The notes: generated by a model from the sequence alone, not told the origin. A DNA stretch of 64,000 nt from Caenorhabditis remanei (GCF_010183535.1 NC_071330.1:1001217-1065216), one strand, 5' to 3'. Positions 43,985-57,500 are shown, numbered from the stretch's first letter. Numbers and translations: made by a program.

Positions 43985-44185
43985 TGTAGAGATCAAACAA
44001 TCTCTACCGACGATCTTTGCTGCCGACTCCCTCGTGACCTCAAAGTCTAACGCGGAATGGAATTCACTAATTAAATCACCGATTATAAACCGGTCCTTTT
44101 GTATATATATATATAGCCCTCGATACTCAGGGCATGTCTGTCTTGTCTGAATAAAGTATAAGAAAATATACCACTGAACCAAACA
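43985..44185 (+). repeat. 3' LTR of the TRIM-like element
   Basis: Same length and termini as the 5' LTR. Immediately followed by the TAGAT target duplication. Confidence 0.9.
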
Positions 44186-44206
44186 TAGATCTCGGCAAGT
44201 TCTCTG

Positions 44207-44675
44207 CCTCTGACAAGGGAAGTCTTTGGAGACACCACTTTCAAACGACCTATAAACACAGTTATAGGTATTTTCGATTTCTGGGAGTTTCTGTATTCTG
44301 TAGTCAAAGCCTGCGAAATGTCTCTGAGAGCCGAGTTATGAGTTCTCAAACTTTTCATTTGGTTAAGCTTTTTCACATGGAATTTCAAATCGGCAAATAG
44401 TATACCCAAGGTATTCTTAATTTTCCGACGTACGAGCACAGGTAAGCCGCTGGGAAACACAAATGGAACCGCGCGGTGGGCGTAAATACCGCCGAGTTGT
44501 AATACCATGTGGAAAAGCTAAACCATATGAAAGTTTGAGAACTCATAAATCGGCTCGCAGATACATTTAGCAGGTTTTGACTGCAGAAATGAATTCATCG
44601 TGGTCGAAAATACCTATTACCAAATTTAGAGGTCGTTTGAAAATGGCGTCTCAAAAGACTTCCCTTGTGAGCAAC
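44207..44675. repeat. Palindromic MITE inserted in the fold-back element
   Basis: TGACAAGGGAAGTCTTTGGAGA at the left mirrors TCTCAAAAGACTTCCCTTGTGA at the right. Inner arms CTTTCAAACGACCT/AGGTCGTTTGAAAA and GAGTTCTCAAACTTT/AAAGTTTGAGAACTC are also paired. Confidence 0.8.
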
Positions 44676-45082
44676 TGCGGACCGGATGGCCTAGTTTCTA
44701 TTGTGCGACGAGCCGGGCTAGAATGGATTTTTGCATTTTTAGCCTTTTATCCCTGCCCGCGGAACATTAACGACTTGCCAACCGGCCCGGTTTGCAAGCA
44801 TGGTTAATAGCCATTTTTTTATTTGTGAAAATAAACTGTTCGTAAAATGAAATCAAGATTATCAGAATTATAAAAGAAGGGATAAGGTACATAACAAATG
44901 ATGTGATTAAGAACTGAAGACAATCATTATCAGCTAAAAAAGTGTTGGTTTATTATTGAAGTTTTGTTCAAGAAAAGAGAGAATGATTGAAAAATACAGT
45001 GATGCTTTGAAAAAAAGTATGAATATATATTTGATGATAGAAATATATCAGAAAACATAAGAAAAGAAAGATTAATTTAAAA

Positions 45083-45540
45083 TACAGAACCGCTCAGAAG
45101 GCTATCAACTTTGACTGTTTTCAGTGGAAAATGACCAAATTTTACAGTGTATTTCGGTGTCACCTGATTGTCCAATAAACTCAATTTTGTATGGGTTGGA
45201 CAGAGCAAAAATAGCACATCATTTTTGTAGTTGACCACTTTTTTGTATGGACACTATCTTGAAAGTTATAGGTTGTCAAAGTGAAAAGCTCCAAAATTTC
45301 GGTAATTTGCATTGAAATTAGTCGATTTCAGGGAGTAATGGGTTTCTTTACCTGTAACTTTCATGCTAGTGTCCATACAAAAAAATGGTCAACTACAAAA
45401 ATGATGTGCTATTTTTGCTCTGTTCAACCCATACAAAATTGAGTTTGTCGGATAATCAGGAGACACCGAAATACACTGTCAAACTTGGTCATTTGTTACT
45501 GAAAACTGTCAAAGTTATTAACCTTTTGAGCGGTACTGTA
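45083..45540. repeat. GTTGTCAACTACAAAAATG-family palindrome downstream of osm-12
   Basis: Ends TACAGAACCGCTCAGAAGG and CCTTTTGAGCGGTACTGTA. Arms are about 215 bp. It ends 40 bp from the osm-12 stop codon. Confidence 0.85.
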
Positions 45541-45579
45541 AGTGTTTGACAATAGTGTTTGAAAGCGTGCTCTGCCAAT

Positions 45580-48500
45580 CTAATCATTCATGGCGCTCTT
45601 AAAAAGTTTCTGAACATTCTCAAAATTATAATCCGTCGCAATCAGATCCCTTATCGCCTCAATCCTTCCTCTCTTCGATTTGCCCATCAACTTCGCCCTG
45701 GCCATCATCAGATTCTCGAGCACCGCCAACACTCCCGAATCCTCAATGTTCACCCCCTCAGCCCGCTCCCAAATCGAGTCGTGATCTCGGAGAAGTTTCG
45801 CGTTTGTCGGCGACAGGAAGCTGAAGACGTTGTCGTTGTTCGCCTCGAGCTCCTGAAAAGAATCAATTTTCAGTTTAGAAGATGTCGCCTCCCCCCGGTC
45901 TTCCCACCGCACGCACGCACTTCGTCAGTTCCGGTAATCCGAGATTCCCCAGAAATGAGAGGAAGGGGACTAAATGGTTTCGAAAAGTTTCGAAAGTTCA
46001 CCACTTATTCTATTTTTATGTTTCTTTAGAGAAGGAGAAGGCGGGGTACCAAATTTCAGGCTGGCGTGCCGTTGGCGCGTTTCGTCAGAGGGGTGGGGTC
46101 ACACGTTTGGGAAAAATGAAAAAATGGGGTTCCTTGGACGCGTTTTCTCTGAAAATTTTACGATATAGCTGGAGTACCTTCGACGCGTTTCTACCAGGAA
46201 AAAGGTGGCTGGCGCGCCGACGGCGCCATTTTGATAACCGGAGATTTAGGAAATTCATGTAATCAGTAGGTACTCAAAAATCGAAAAACATGTCTGGGGC
46301 ACCTCTGACGCGTTTTCAGTAAGGAAAAGAAAACGCGTTTTCTCTAAAATTTTACCACATAGCTGGTGTACCTTTGACGCGTTTCTACCGAGAAAAAGAT
46401 GGCTGGCGCATATGAAGTGTCTGGCGTGCCGTTGGCGCGTTTTACCTGAGGGATTGGGTAACACGGAACTACGTTTAAGACAAATGAAGAAAGACAATGT
46501 CTGGGGCTCCTTGGACGCGTTTTCTCTAAAAGTATGCCACGTAGCTGGATACCTTTCACGCGTTTTTACAAGGAAAAAGGTGGCTGGCGCGCCGACGCCG
46601 CCATTTTGGTAACCGGAGATTTAGGCATTTCATGTTGTCATTAGGAACTTGAAAACCGAAAAAAATGGGCTGGGGCACCTTCGACGCGTTTCAGTTCAAA
46701 ATAATTTGAAAGCTCAAAAACTAAGTCTGTAGCGCGTTTTAAGAACAAGGAACTACTGAAAATGATAAAGTGTCTGGCGTGACGTTGGCGCGTTTTCAGA
46801 GGCGTGTTGGGGGAGGAGGCAAGGTCACCCGGATCCTTGAGAGAAATGAAAAAGAGCCACTGTCTGGGGCTCCTCGGACGCGTTTTCACTGAAATTATAC
46901 CACATACTGGGTGTGCCTTTGGCGCGTTTCTACCAGGAGAAAGAAGGCTGGCGCGCCGACTGCGCGATTTTGGTAACCAGGATTTAGGCATTACATCTAG
47001 TCATTTGGAACGAAAAACTTTATTAAAAAAGGCTGGGGCACCTTCGGCGCGTTTTTGTAACAAATTAGAGAAAATTAGAGAAAATTCGAAAAATTGTCGT
47101 ATTTTCGACGTTTCGAGTGAAGAAGATGTCTGGCGCACCTTTGACGCGCTTTTAGAAAAAATTAAACTTTCATGAAAATCAGTATCTGCGGTGCCTTTGC
47201 AGCGTTTTTTTAATAGAAATTATAAAATTTTCGATTTTTTTGACCTACCTTTAAAGCAGACGCATACAACTTATCCTTCTCGATATCCAACATTGCCATT
47301 ACTTTCGGATGGATCAGTTTCAGACAGTGGTCCACACTGTCTTGGTTTAATTCTGAATGCATTTTTTTGTTTAAAAAATCTGAAAAAATCTGAGGTACAT
47401 ACCACAAGCCACCTCGACACGAATCTGCATTTTCATCGTCTGCTCGCTGACCTTGTCACGAATGATACAGATGGTCGTCATGCAGTCGGAGCGGAATGTT
47501 GCTTGGCCTTTGCTGAAAAGAGTGGAAAATTCAAATTCAGCGCATTGAGAGCTTTCAGAAAAGTATAAACATGATATATTTGTGAAAAAAAAATTTTTTT
47601 TGGAAATTTTTATTTATTTTAAGAAAAATAGGAAAACTTAAATTCCTGTTGTATTTATACTCATTTTAAAGCTTTTGATCTACTGATTTCAAATATTTTA
47701 CAAATTTCAACATCCCTTGAAGTCTATTAAGCAATTTTCAAAAATTCCGATAGCTCGAAAAAAAAAATAACGCGTTATGTTTTTCTTCAAAAAATCAAAA
47801 ACACAAAAAAAACCGTATCCCCCATTTACCTATAAGTGACTTGAAGTTGTGTACCGCCATTAGCTGAGCACTGATAATTATTAGTTATCGTATCGGCTGG
47901 CGGGCATTTCGACGGAACGTTCGGCAGGAGATTGTGAAGCCACGCGTGGGCTTCAGCGATCGAGAAGTTGCCTGGAAAATTGTGGGAATTGGGTTTTTGA
48001 AAAAAATGAGTATGATTTTTGAATTCAGCGTGTTTTGGCGGTTCAGAAAAGTGTAATCATGCCATATTTTGGAAAAATTCGATTTTTGACCTACCAACTC
48101 ATTTTCGCGGCGAGACCCAAAAACCTAAAATTTTCTGAACCATGTCATGATTATACTTTTCTGAATCACCTAAAAATGCTGATTTCAAAAATCTTTTAAA
48201 AATCCGGAATTGAGAAAGTACGGTTAGAGTTATGAGCAAAATTAGTTTTCAGCAAAAAAAACTTTTTTGGAAACTTTAAGTTTTTTTTGAAAGTTTAAAG
48301 TTTTTGAGAATTTTCGATGTCATGAACAGAATAAGCTCATCAAGACGGTTCAGAAAAGTATAATCATGCCATACTTTGGAAAAATTCAATTTTTGATCTA
48401 CCTCCTCATTTTCGCGGCGAGACCCAAAAACCCAAAATTTTCAGAACCATGACATGATTATACTTTTCTAAACCGCCTAAATACGCTGATTTCAAAAAAT

Positions 48501-51500
48501 GTCTTTTCACGCTCTGAATCCTGAAACCAAAAAAATTCCGTAAGATTTCCAACCTGTAAACTGAAGGATATTCAAAGGACGGGAAGAATCAAAGTCATGC
48601 GATCTCATGTGTGAAGAAAGCGCTTTGATGAAGTGAGTCGTAATCTGGAAATAACTTATTTTTACAACGGGGACTAGTTTTCCCCATTTTGGGATTCTAG
48701 GCCACCATCATCCCACGTCACATTTAGATCTCTGATTCATCGTAATCACACTCTTCTTTTTCTTTTCGTTGTATCCCAATATCTAATTTCTCCCCCCCAA
48801 GTGGGCGTGGCTTTCTCCCCCTTCTCTGAAGCCCCGCCCCCATTTTTTTTGGTAAAAGGAAAGATCTTTCTCGAAGGAATTCTTCACTTTTGTGCTCCTC
48901 TCGACACACAAAAATGCGCGGAGTTGTCTTGCTCATTGTGCTCTTCGCCGTCTCCGTATTACTCGTCGCCACCGCGTCCGCCCATCCGTTCTTTGTGGCG
49001 TTGAGCAGATTACAGGTGAGTCTCTGGGGGTACGGTATATGGGACAAGGTTTTCGTGGTGGGACCCACCAAAAATTTTCACAATTTTTCAAAATTTTCTG
49101 AAAGCTCTCAAGACGCCGATTCTTGTAAACCAGTTGGTTATTTTTTGTTATTCTCGCTTTTTTCTAGATTAAAGGTATAGTTTTTTGAGTAAGAAGTAAA
49201 TTAAAGGGTCTAGTGGTATAGATCATAACAAAAATATTTTCAAGAGGATAATTGGGATGACTAACTTACATAAGAGGTGCGGAGGGATTACGGTAGCAGC
49301 ATGAGGGGTACTGTATCACTAATTGTAAGACCTTAACGTATTTGTGTGGTTACTGTAAGGTTACTGTAGTTGTAAGTCCCAAAATTTTTAAATATGTATA
49401 GGAAGCTACAGTAGTGATGTGAAACTACTGTAAACAAGGGCTCTATGTCCTCTACAGTAATCTAGCTGAGGAGTCTGAAGACTACAGTATCCTGATAGAA
49501 AGCTTACTGTAGTTGTTAGTCTCAAAACTTTATAATATGTACAGGAAGCTACAGTAGTAGTGTGAAACTACTGTAAACAAGGGCTCTATGTCCTCTACAG
49601 TAATCCTGTTGAGAAGTCTGAAAACTACAGTATCCTAATGTTTACAGTACGCTCCTATCCCCTGTTTTATCTTTCATATTCTAGACACATATGACCCCAG
49701 CCCAGTTCTGACAACTGCGCTCTATTGAAATCCCCTTGTCTCTTTTTCTCTGAGTCTCTCAATTTCGAACGCAATTTTTATTCGGTTTTCGTAGAGCGCG
49801 GTTGTAAGAAGCGTGTCGTGCTAATACCACACTTACAGTAACCTCATAAATCAAGAACCAAGTTTTTTTTTCTTTTAGACAAGGCTATGCTATTTCGGCC
49901 CTCCATAACCATCCAGATACGAATATAGCCCCACTACTTCCTAATAATAGATACCCCCACTCAATTATTCTGACAGCCAGCGCATCCCCCCCCTTAGTTT
50001 TGTTTTTCAATGTTTCCCCCTTGTGCTCCGAAACATCATCAGGAAAATATATATTCGCTTTTTAGAAAGACTTTGAGAAGGAAACGTCACCAAAAAGGGG
50101 GGGGGGACACGAAGATAAGGAAAAGGGCACACAAACAATGATAAATGGGTCCTTTGAGGGGTTATTAATTTATTTTATTTGGAAAAAGAAGGGGACCTTG
50201 GTATGAGGGCAGAAATAACATAGCCTTGTCTAACTGAGAAAAAAACTCGGTTCTAGATTTATAGGGTTACTGTAAGGGTAGAAAGCTCTATCAATTTATA
50301 CATACTAATGTGAAAATGTCAGAATTTTAAACCTTTCTAGCTGACCCTTGTTTCAAAAAAAATTTCTGGAAAGTCACGTTTTCTAAAAAAAATTATGAAC
50401 TAAAAGCCGTGCAACTCGATTCATTTTTGTCCTCTATAAATTTTCAAACCAGATTCAGAATCCTAACAATTTCTGCTTTCGAACTACATGTAAAATAAGA
50501 CACAAGAACATCTGATATCCTAATCAAACGCACACGACTAGATTTACTGACTGATAAGATCTACAGTATCCCAGACACACTACATAACTAAAAATGACGC
50601 AACATAGCTCATTTTTGTCTTGAACAAAATTTAGAACCCTCACATTTTCAACTTTGAGGCTGTAGGACACACGAATTTTCAGAATTTTTAGAATCGGTGT
50701 GCCAAACTACAAACTACAACTTTCCAACGCCCTAATTATTCCAAAGGATCCGCCTGATCCACTAATGACGCTACCCCCTCTCTCTATTGTGTTCACACTT
50801 TTTGTGCTCAGTGAACAGCAAAAAATTTGCAATAATTTTGTGAGAAGGGGACACCCTCAGACTAGTGTAGTGGACATCAGAACAAACGGACACACATAAT
50901 GTCTGTGTGTCTGTCTGTCCGGATCAGGGTTGGGAAATTCCGGGCCAGCCCGGGCCGGGCCCGGCCCGGCCCGGCTTCAAAAATGTGCACAATTTTTTCA
51001 CAATTTTTTGAATTTTTTTATAAAAAAATAGTCGAAATTCTTGTACGCTTCAGTGTTTATCGGTTTTCTAAAAAATAGTAGAAAATTCGACGTTTTTTGC
51101 AAAAAAATCAAACAAATTTTCAACAATATTCAAATTTCTACAGGAGTCGGGCCGAGCCGAGGAAAATTTTTCAGTCGGCCCGGCCCGGCCCGACCCGGAA
51201 TTTCCCAACGCTGGTCCGGATATACCAAGTAACTGAACAAGCAGACAAATACCTTAGGCTTCTCCTCAAGTTGTGCGGAATGCGGTTTTTGAAATTGCGG
51301 AGGGCAGAATTAAACATTTTCAGCGGAAACAAAAAGCGGAACGCGGAACTCCCCTCAACCCTGATACAGTAAACGTCCTACTTTGAGAGGGAGTTACGGT
51401 ATCACTGATTGTCCCACAAAGTTAATTTTTATGGATCATACAGAACAAAGGTAGAGCTCCATTTTTGTAGTTGACAAATTTTTTGTAGGGACGCTCCATA

Positions 51501-54500
51501 GCAAGTTACGTACCGGCAAAGTAATTTCTCTCTCCAATCGGCCCAGTGCGATTTTCAAGCTCTCCGCTTAAAATGACCATAACTCTCTAGGGAGTGTCCA
51601 TACAAAAAAGCTGTCAACTACAAAAATAGAGATCTATTTTTGATCTGTATGATCCATTAAACATTTTAGTTGGTGGGACAATCAGTAATACCGTAACACC
51701 CTCTCAAAGTTGGACGTTTTCAGCTGAAAAAGGGTGCATTGTAATTGTCCCTCAAATCGACGGTTTTCAGTGCACAATAGTGCAATTTTTGTCTGATAAT
51801 GGTCAAAATTGTCTGTTTTCTTCAAAAATTTCCAATTTTCAGGACGCCGACAGTCTGATGTCAAAACGCGCTCTCGACAAATGTGGCTGCAATCTCGGAT
51901 GCTTCTACTCATCGGCTCGAGACTGTATGAGTTGTTGTGCGCTGGCTCTCTAATGGATAATGGATTCTCTCTTCTGGATAATTGCTGAATTTCTCTGTTT
52001 CTGTGTGTCTGATGTCCCCCTCTCTCTCTCTCTTTTTTGATTTCTCAAATTGATGGTTTGAAAATGAAATGAACATGAAATCCCCTGTTTTTGAGAAGAT
52101 TGTTGGAGGTTTTTAGAGCTGTCGGTGTGTCCGGGTGTCCAGATGTTTGGATTTCTTGAATTATTAGATTTCAGGAATATTTTGAATACCATATCTGTTT
52201 GTCTGTCGGTCCGGATGTCCGCAGTTACACGAATTTTCCAGAAAATATTGGATTTTGTGTTCCAGATATCACGATCCATAATGAAACTGACTTTTTCAAA
52301 AAAGTCTGTCTTTGTGTCCGGATTTCCAGATGTCTACAGTTCCCCGGATTTCGTCAAATTCCCCTAATTTCGACGGATTCCAAGATATCCAAAATAACCC
52401 GAAACCGACTGGATTCGGTCTGTCCATCTGTGTGTCCGGATTTCCGGATGTCCTAACTTTTTTGATTTTGAAGATTTCGGTTTGTCAGTCTGTCTTTCTG
52501 TGTGTCCGGATATCCCCTGGTATCTCAGATGTACGAAACTTTCAGATTTTCAGATTTTCACACAATTTTGTCGCTTTGTCTGTCTGTCTGTCTAGATGTC
52601 TGTCTGTCTGGATGTCCGGATGTCCAAGCCATCGCATCTTATCTGTTCAAAATTTGGACTCATCTATCTCCCTGTCTGTCAGTCCAATTGTCCAAGTATC
52701 CCAAACTTTTATAGATTTTTGCTTCCTTCCCAATTTCCGTTACCCATTTTTCTTCTCTGTCTGTCCATCTGTTTGTCCAAATGCCCCCCCCCCTTCCTCG
52801 TAACTACCGTAATCCTTACCTGCGCACACTTTGGCATAATCTTCGGGCACACATACAAATTGATAACCCCGGAGTCTCCTTCGCTCGCCTGAACTCGCAA
52901 TTCCAGACGACACACGTTAGCCTGACAACGGTACGAAGCCAGAAGTGGCCACGGATTGAGACCATCCTGATGGACTTCACTGACCACCGACGCATTCTTT
53001 TCCACTTCCATCAGACGGATTGGTAGTTGACTTTGGACGACGACAAAGTCAATGGGGATGACTAGTTCAATGGTTAGGTTGTAGGCGCCGAGCGCCGCAC
53101 TGTACTCGAAGTTCTCGTGTACCTGGAAATAAGGAATCTAGAGAATGGACATTAGGGTAACTGTAGCAGTTCACACAGTGTCAATTTTTACATTTTCAGA
53201 GACAACTGAATCGAAAATTGAAGTTTTTTGGTATTTTCAGAGTTTAGGCATCAATTTTTAGCTACTTTTTAGGTATCTTAATCAAAAGTTTATCAAAAAT
53301 TTTGACTGCAACATCCTAACATCCGAATTCGATGAATTTCAGAGTTTTTTCTTTCAAATTCGATTTTTGCGACTTCAAGGTCTAAAATGACAAATCCAGT
53401 AGCGAGCACAAGTGAGATATACCTCCATACTTTCATCTGTATCTCTGCTGAAACAAGTCCGTTTTGTGTAAACTTTTTTTTCAAAGGTAGCTGAAATATC
53501 CAGTAAAACTAAAATAAGTGTTTTGTTCAAAGTGATCAGCTGATTTTTTTGATTATCGATTTTTCCTGATCTTGATTTGAAAATCCGGAAAAAAAACTTT
53601 TTATTTTTGAACTGGACCCTATGATTTTTTGAGTTCAAAATGTTGAGTAACGTTCATAAAAACAAAATATAATATTAGAATGCTTCTGTGAATCTTGATC
53701 ATCGTGCTACAGCTCCAGAAGTCCAAAGTGGTATGCTTGGCTAAATCGTTATAACTCATCGTAAAAAGGTCCGAATATATCAAAAATGCGGGAAAGATGC
53801 GTATTATATTAATCACCATTATTACAACAAAAAATCATAATTCTGAGAAATTTTTTCACTAAAAAAAATTTGGCTTCCAACATTTAGCTAATTTTTCATG
53901 CTTTTTGATCATCTGTATCTGCTTTTGTCAAAATAAAGGGTAAAAGTCTTTTAAAATCGTGAAAATTTTGAATTTTTTAATATACCCTGACCATTCAGAT
54001 TTTGTAATTATTGCCCAGATTTTGAGTCCATGAAAACAACAACTTTTGTAAGAATATATTCATCTCTCAGTTTTCAAAAATTCTGTAGTTTTTAGGTCTC
54101 ATGTCGACTCTTAAAGGCGCATGGGTAAATCTGACGCTGTTTTTTTTCAGAGGTTGGAAAAAATGAAAACTTTAAGAAACGCTTTTAAATTTTTATTCAA
54201 TTTCTCTAAACCTAGTCATGATTATAGTCATTCGAAAGCGACTTGTCCTCAAATATTCAAAAATTTCATCGATCTCACCTGAAAACTATGAAAGAACGTC
54301 GAGCCGGCGCCGCCTCCTTGTCTCTTCGTAATCTCCTCATATCTCAATCGCTCCTCATTGACTTTCGATTGCAGCTCTTCCACTTCTGATCTGAAAAAAG
54401 AAAAAGTTGAACTTTTCCTTATTAAAGGAGGACTGAAGTCATATTTTTTTATTTCAGATTCTGATACTTCGGAAAATTCTGAACAACTTTCATCATTGGA

Positions 54501-57500
54501 GCATATGCTAAAAATCGCTCTAAATGCCCTAAATTCACGTTTTCCCGGCTCAAAAGGAGCCTAGATGGAAGAGTTTTCCCACGCGAATTTTCGCCCCCGT
54601 GTAGTCCTCTCGGAGAAAAATATTTCTTTTTATTTCTCGATTTTTCGTTTTCTTGCTTTTTTCAACAAATTTTCGTGTTTTTTTCAATTTATATCGTAAA
54701 AAAGAAGAAAAAACACGACAATTTGTTGAAAAAGGCAAAAAAACGAAAAATCGAGAAATTAAAAGAAATAATTTTGTCCGAGAGGACTACACGGAGGAAG
54801 AAATTCGCGTGGAAAAACTCTTCCATCTAGGCTCCTTTTGAGCCGGGAAAACGTGAATTTAGGGCATTTAGAGCGATTTTCAGCACATGCTCCAATGATG
54901 AAAGTCGTTCAGAATTTTCCGAAGTATCAGAAAATGAAATAAAAAAATATGACTTCAGTCCTCCTTTAAATAATTCATAGCACAGAAAAAACGTCATCTT
55001 GAAAAATTGAAATAGATGTTTGCAAACTTATAGGATATCCGATTACACCCTCACCTCAACTGTTGCATTTTCACATTGAAATTCGCAGCGACTGGCAGGT
55101 TTTCGATCATCGGGCGACTTGTTTTCGCAAGGGAGAATAGCCAACCTGGAATTATTAAAAATCTGGCGTGTCGTTGACGCGATTGAGTTGACATTGATGA
55201 TTGGTATCAGAGTGTTAATACATACATAGAAGCATACAGAAAGACATCCGGACACATGGACAGACAGACAGACAGAACATACCTGTGAAAGTGCAGACAA
55301 TTATATCAATCTCAGTCTTTGATGCCACATTGCCACATGAGATTCCAGTGATCGACTCGTCGCAGGACTGAAAAATATGTAGATTCAAAGAAAATTTCTA
55401 TGAGAATTTGAAAAAAAAATCAAATTTTGAGAAAAAAATCCTAATTTGACAAACTTGGAAAAGGCGTAATGGTGTCAGTTGGTGTCCGGTTATTTTGAAA
55501 TTTGGGAATCAATCAGATTAATTCTGGAACTTTATTTTTGAAGTTGACAACTTTTTTGTACGAGCACTCCTTAGAGAGATAGTGACTGTAGAAGATTGCA
55601 GCTCCGAAATGGCAGAAGGTATGCATGCTTCCCTTCGCGGTTCATAACTCTCAAGGGAATGCCCGTACAAAAAAGTTGTCAACTACAAAAATGAAGACCT
55701 AGATTTGATCTAAAACTATATAAAAAAATAAATAGTTGAAGACAATTACGAAAAATGTGACGCAATGTCAAACATCACTAATTTTGGGGTTCCTCCTTCG
55801 AACTTGGTATCAGCGCTTAGGCTTAGGCTACAGGCTTATAACTCTCCAGGGAGTGCCCGTACAAAAAAATTGTCAACTGCAAAATTGAACACCTAGATTT
55901 GATCTACTACTATGCCAACATTCAGTACAATTGGACATCATGACGGCTGATGAACTTAACGTCTATTTTTCCATATTTGTTCATCGTTTGGGTCGGCCGA
56001 CCATTTTTATTGAAATTTCAAAAAAATATCAGAAAATTTTGTGACAAAATTGTGCATATTTTTTGAATCCGGGCCGGCAAATTCCTCATTGGTTTATATT
56101 TAATCACAAATATAGAACTCGTCGAGATCTAGATTTTGGTATACTTCTCAGCTCATAAAACTCAGTTTGAAGCAAGTTACGCACCGCCCAGTGCTAAATC
56201 AGTATGAATTTTTCAAAATTTTCCAAAAAACCAAAACTCACAAAAGTGCCAAACAAATGCGGGTGATCCGTCTCATCAATGGTATAAATCTCAATAAGGC
56301 CATCCTCTTTTCCCACAATAATATCCGGAAACGGACCGCCCGTCACCGCGTGACAAACGATAGTAGTCACACACGCGCCACTCGTCGTGTCAATTTCCCA
56401 TTGGATTTTTCCACCGCCTTGAGGGAGACTGACGAGACCAAGACGGCCTGTCTTAGTACCGTAGAGTACCATCATTTTAGTGTGTCCACCGTCACCCATG
56501 AATAAGGCGACGGTGAATGGGACAGAGTCGAGACGGACTTCGTAGGCAAGGTTGTTGCCTTCGATGACTTGGAGAGTGGAGTTACCGCACGCGAGGACTG
56601 AGGTGTACTCACGTGCGCCCCACGCTTCTTCGAAGACGAGACTCACGACGTCGTGGATGTCTTCGGTGCAGAGATAGTTCTGGAATAGTGGGATTTTTGG
56701 AACGGGCGGAGAGAGGGGGTTCAGAAAAGTATAATTACGGGGTATATTGTTTTCGGGTCCAACCACGAAAAGAACGGTCAAAACCCAACTTTAGAAAATT
56801 TTCAATTTTTTCAAATCTCTTTGTTAAAAACGGAATAAGCATATTAAGACGGTTCAGAAAAGTATAATCATGCCCTGTTTTGGAACAATTTGGTTTTTTG
56901 GTTTTTTGACCTACCAACTCATTTTCGCGGCGAGACCCAAAAACTCAAAATTTTCAAAACCCTGCCATGATTATACTTTTCTGAACCGCATAAATACGCT
57001 GATTTCAAAAATTCAAGAATTTCCTAGATTAGAGCAAAATGGAGCTAGTTATGAGCCAAACTAATTTTGAGGCAAAATCTTTTTTTTGAAAATTGTGTTC
57101 AATTACTATTTCGCGGCGGGACCCAAAATCGAAATGTTTGGAAAGTAGTTATTTTTTTTCTCAAGAATTGGTCTAATTTGGCTGAAATTAGCTGAAAATC
57201 CGTTTCAAGTCAATTGCCTTCGCGTAATTTTCTTTTAAAACTCTTATAATGCAGTTAATTAAATAATTGCAGACCTCGTTAATTACTTATACCTTCAAAA
57301 TTGAAGAAAAACCAATATTTTCGAAACTGAACTACACTAACATGACAAATCGTGTCGAGACCCAAACTTCTGAATTTCAGAGATTACGGTAGCTCGGTAA
57401 GATGCGTTGCGGGTGCGTCGCGTGCGTCATTGATAAATTTGATTTTGCAATTTCTTTCTTCTTTTCATCAAATTTTCTAAGACGTGTCCATGTGTTTACT

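Larger units (their letters stand above)
43467..44185 (+). mobile_element. TRIM-like miniature LTR retrotransposon with tRNA-Gly primer site
   Basis: Direct repeats of 201 bp (43467-43667 and 43985-44185) begin TG and end CA and differ at 4 positions. They are flanked by the 5-bp target duplication TAGAT (43462-43466 and 44186-44190). Each LTR carries a TATATATATATA box and an AATAAA, a plausible promoter and poly(A) signal. One base after the left LTR, TGGTGCATCGACCGGGAA is complementary to the 3' end of tRNA-Gly including CCA. Before the right LTR lies the purine-containing CCCCGGGAG. The internal region is only 317 bp with no gag or pol, so it is non-autonomous. Confidence 0.9.
43383..44808. 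repeat. Fold-back element (AAATATACCAAAATGTAGATC family) split by two later insertions
   Basis: The left part is 43383-43466 (GAACCGTGCCGAAACAGTCA ... ACCAAAATGTAGAT). The middle part is 44186-44206 (TAGATCTCGGCAAGTTCTCT). The right part is about 44676-44808 (GCGGACCGGATGGCC ... AACCGGCCCGGTTTGCAAGC). The order of blocks equals that of the intact copy at 27800-28135. The inserts are the LTR element 43467-44185 and a palindrome at about 44207-44675. Confidence 0.8.

Noticed and set aside
45974..46612. Plus-strand frames such as those with GGWRAVGAFRQRGG
   Set aside because: They follow the CTGGCGC unit array inside an osm-12 intron; frame continuity comes from the repeat.
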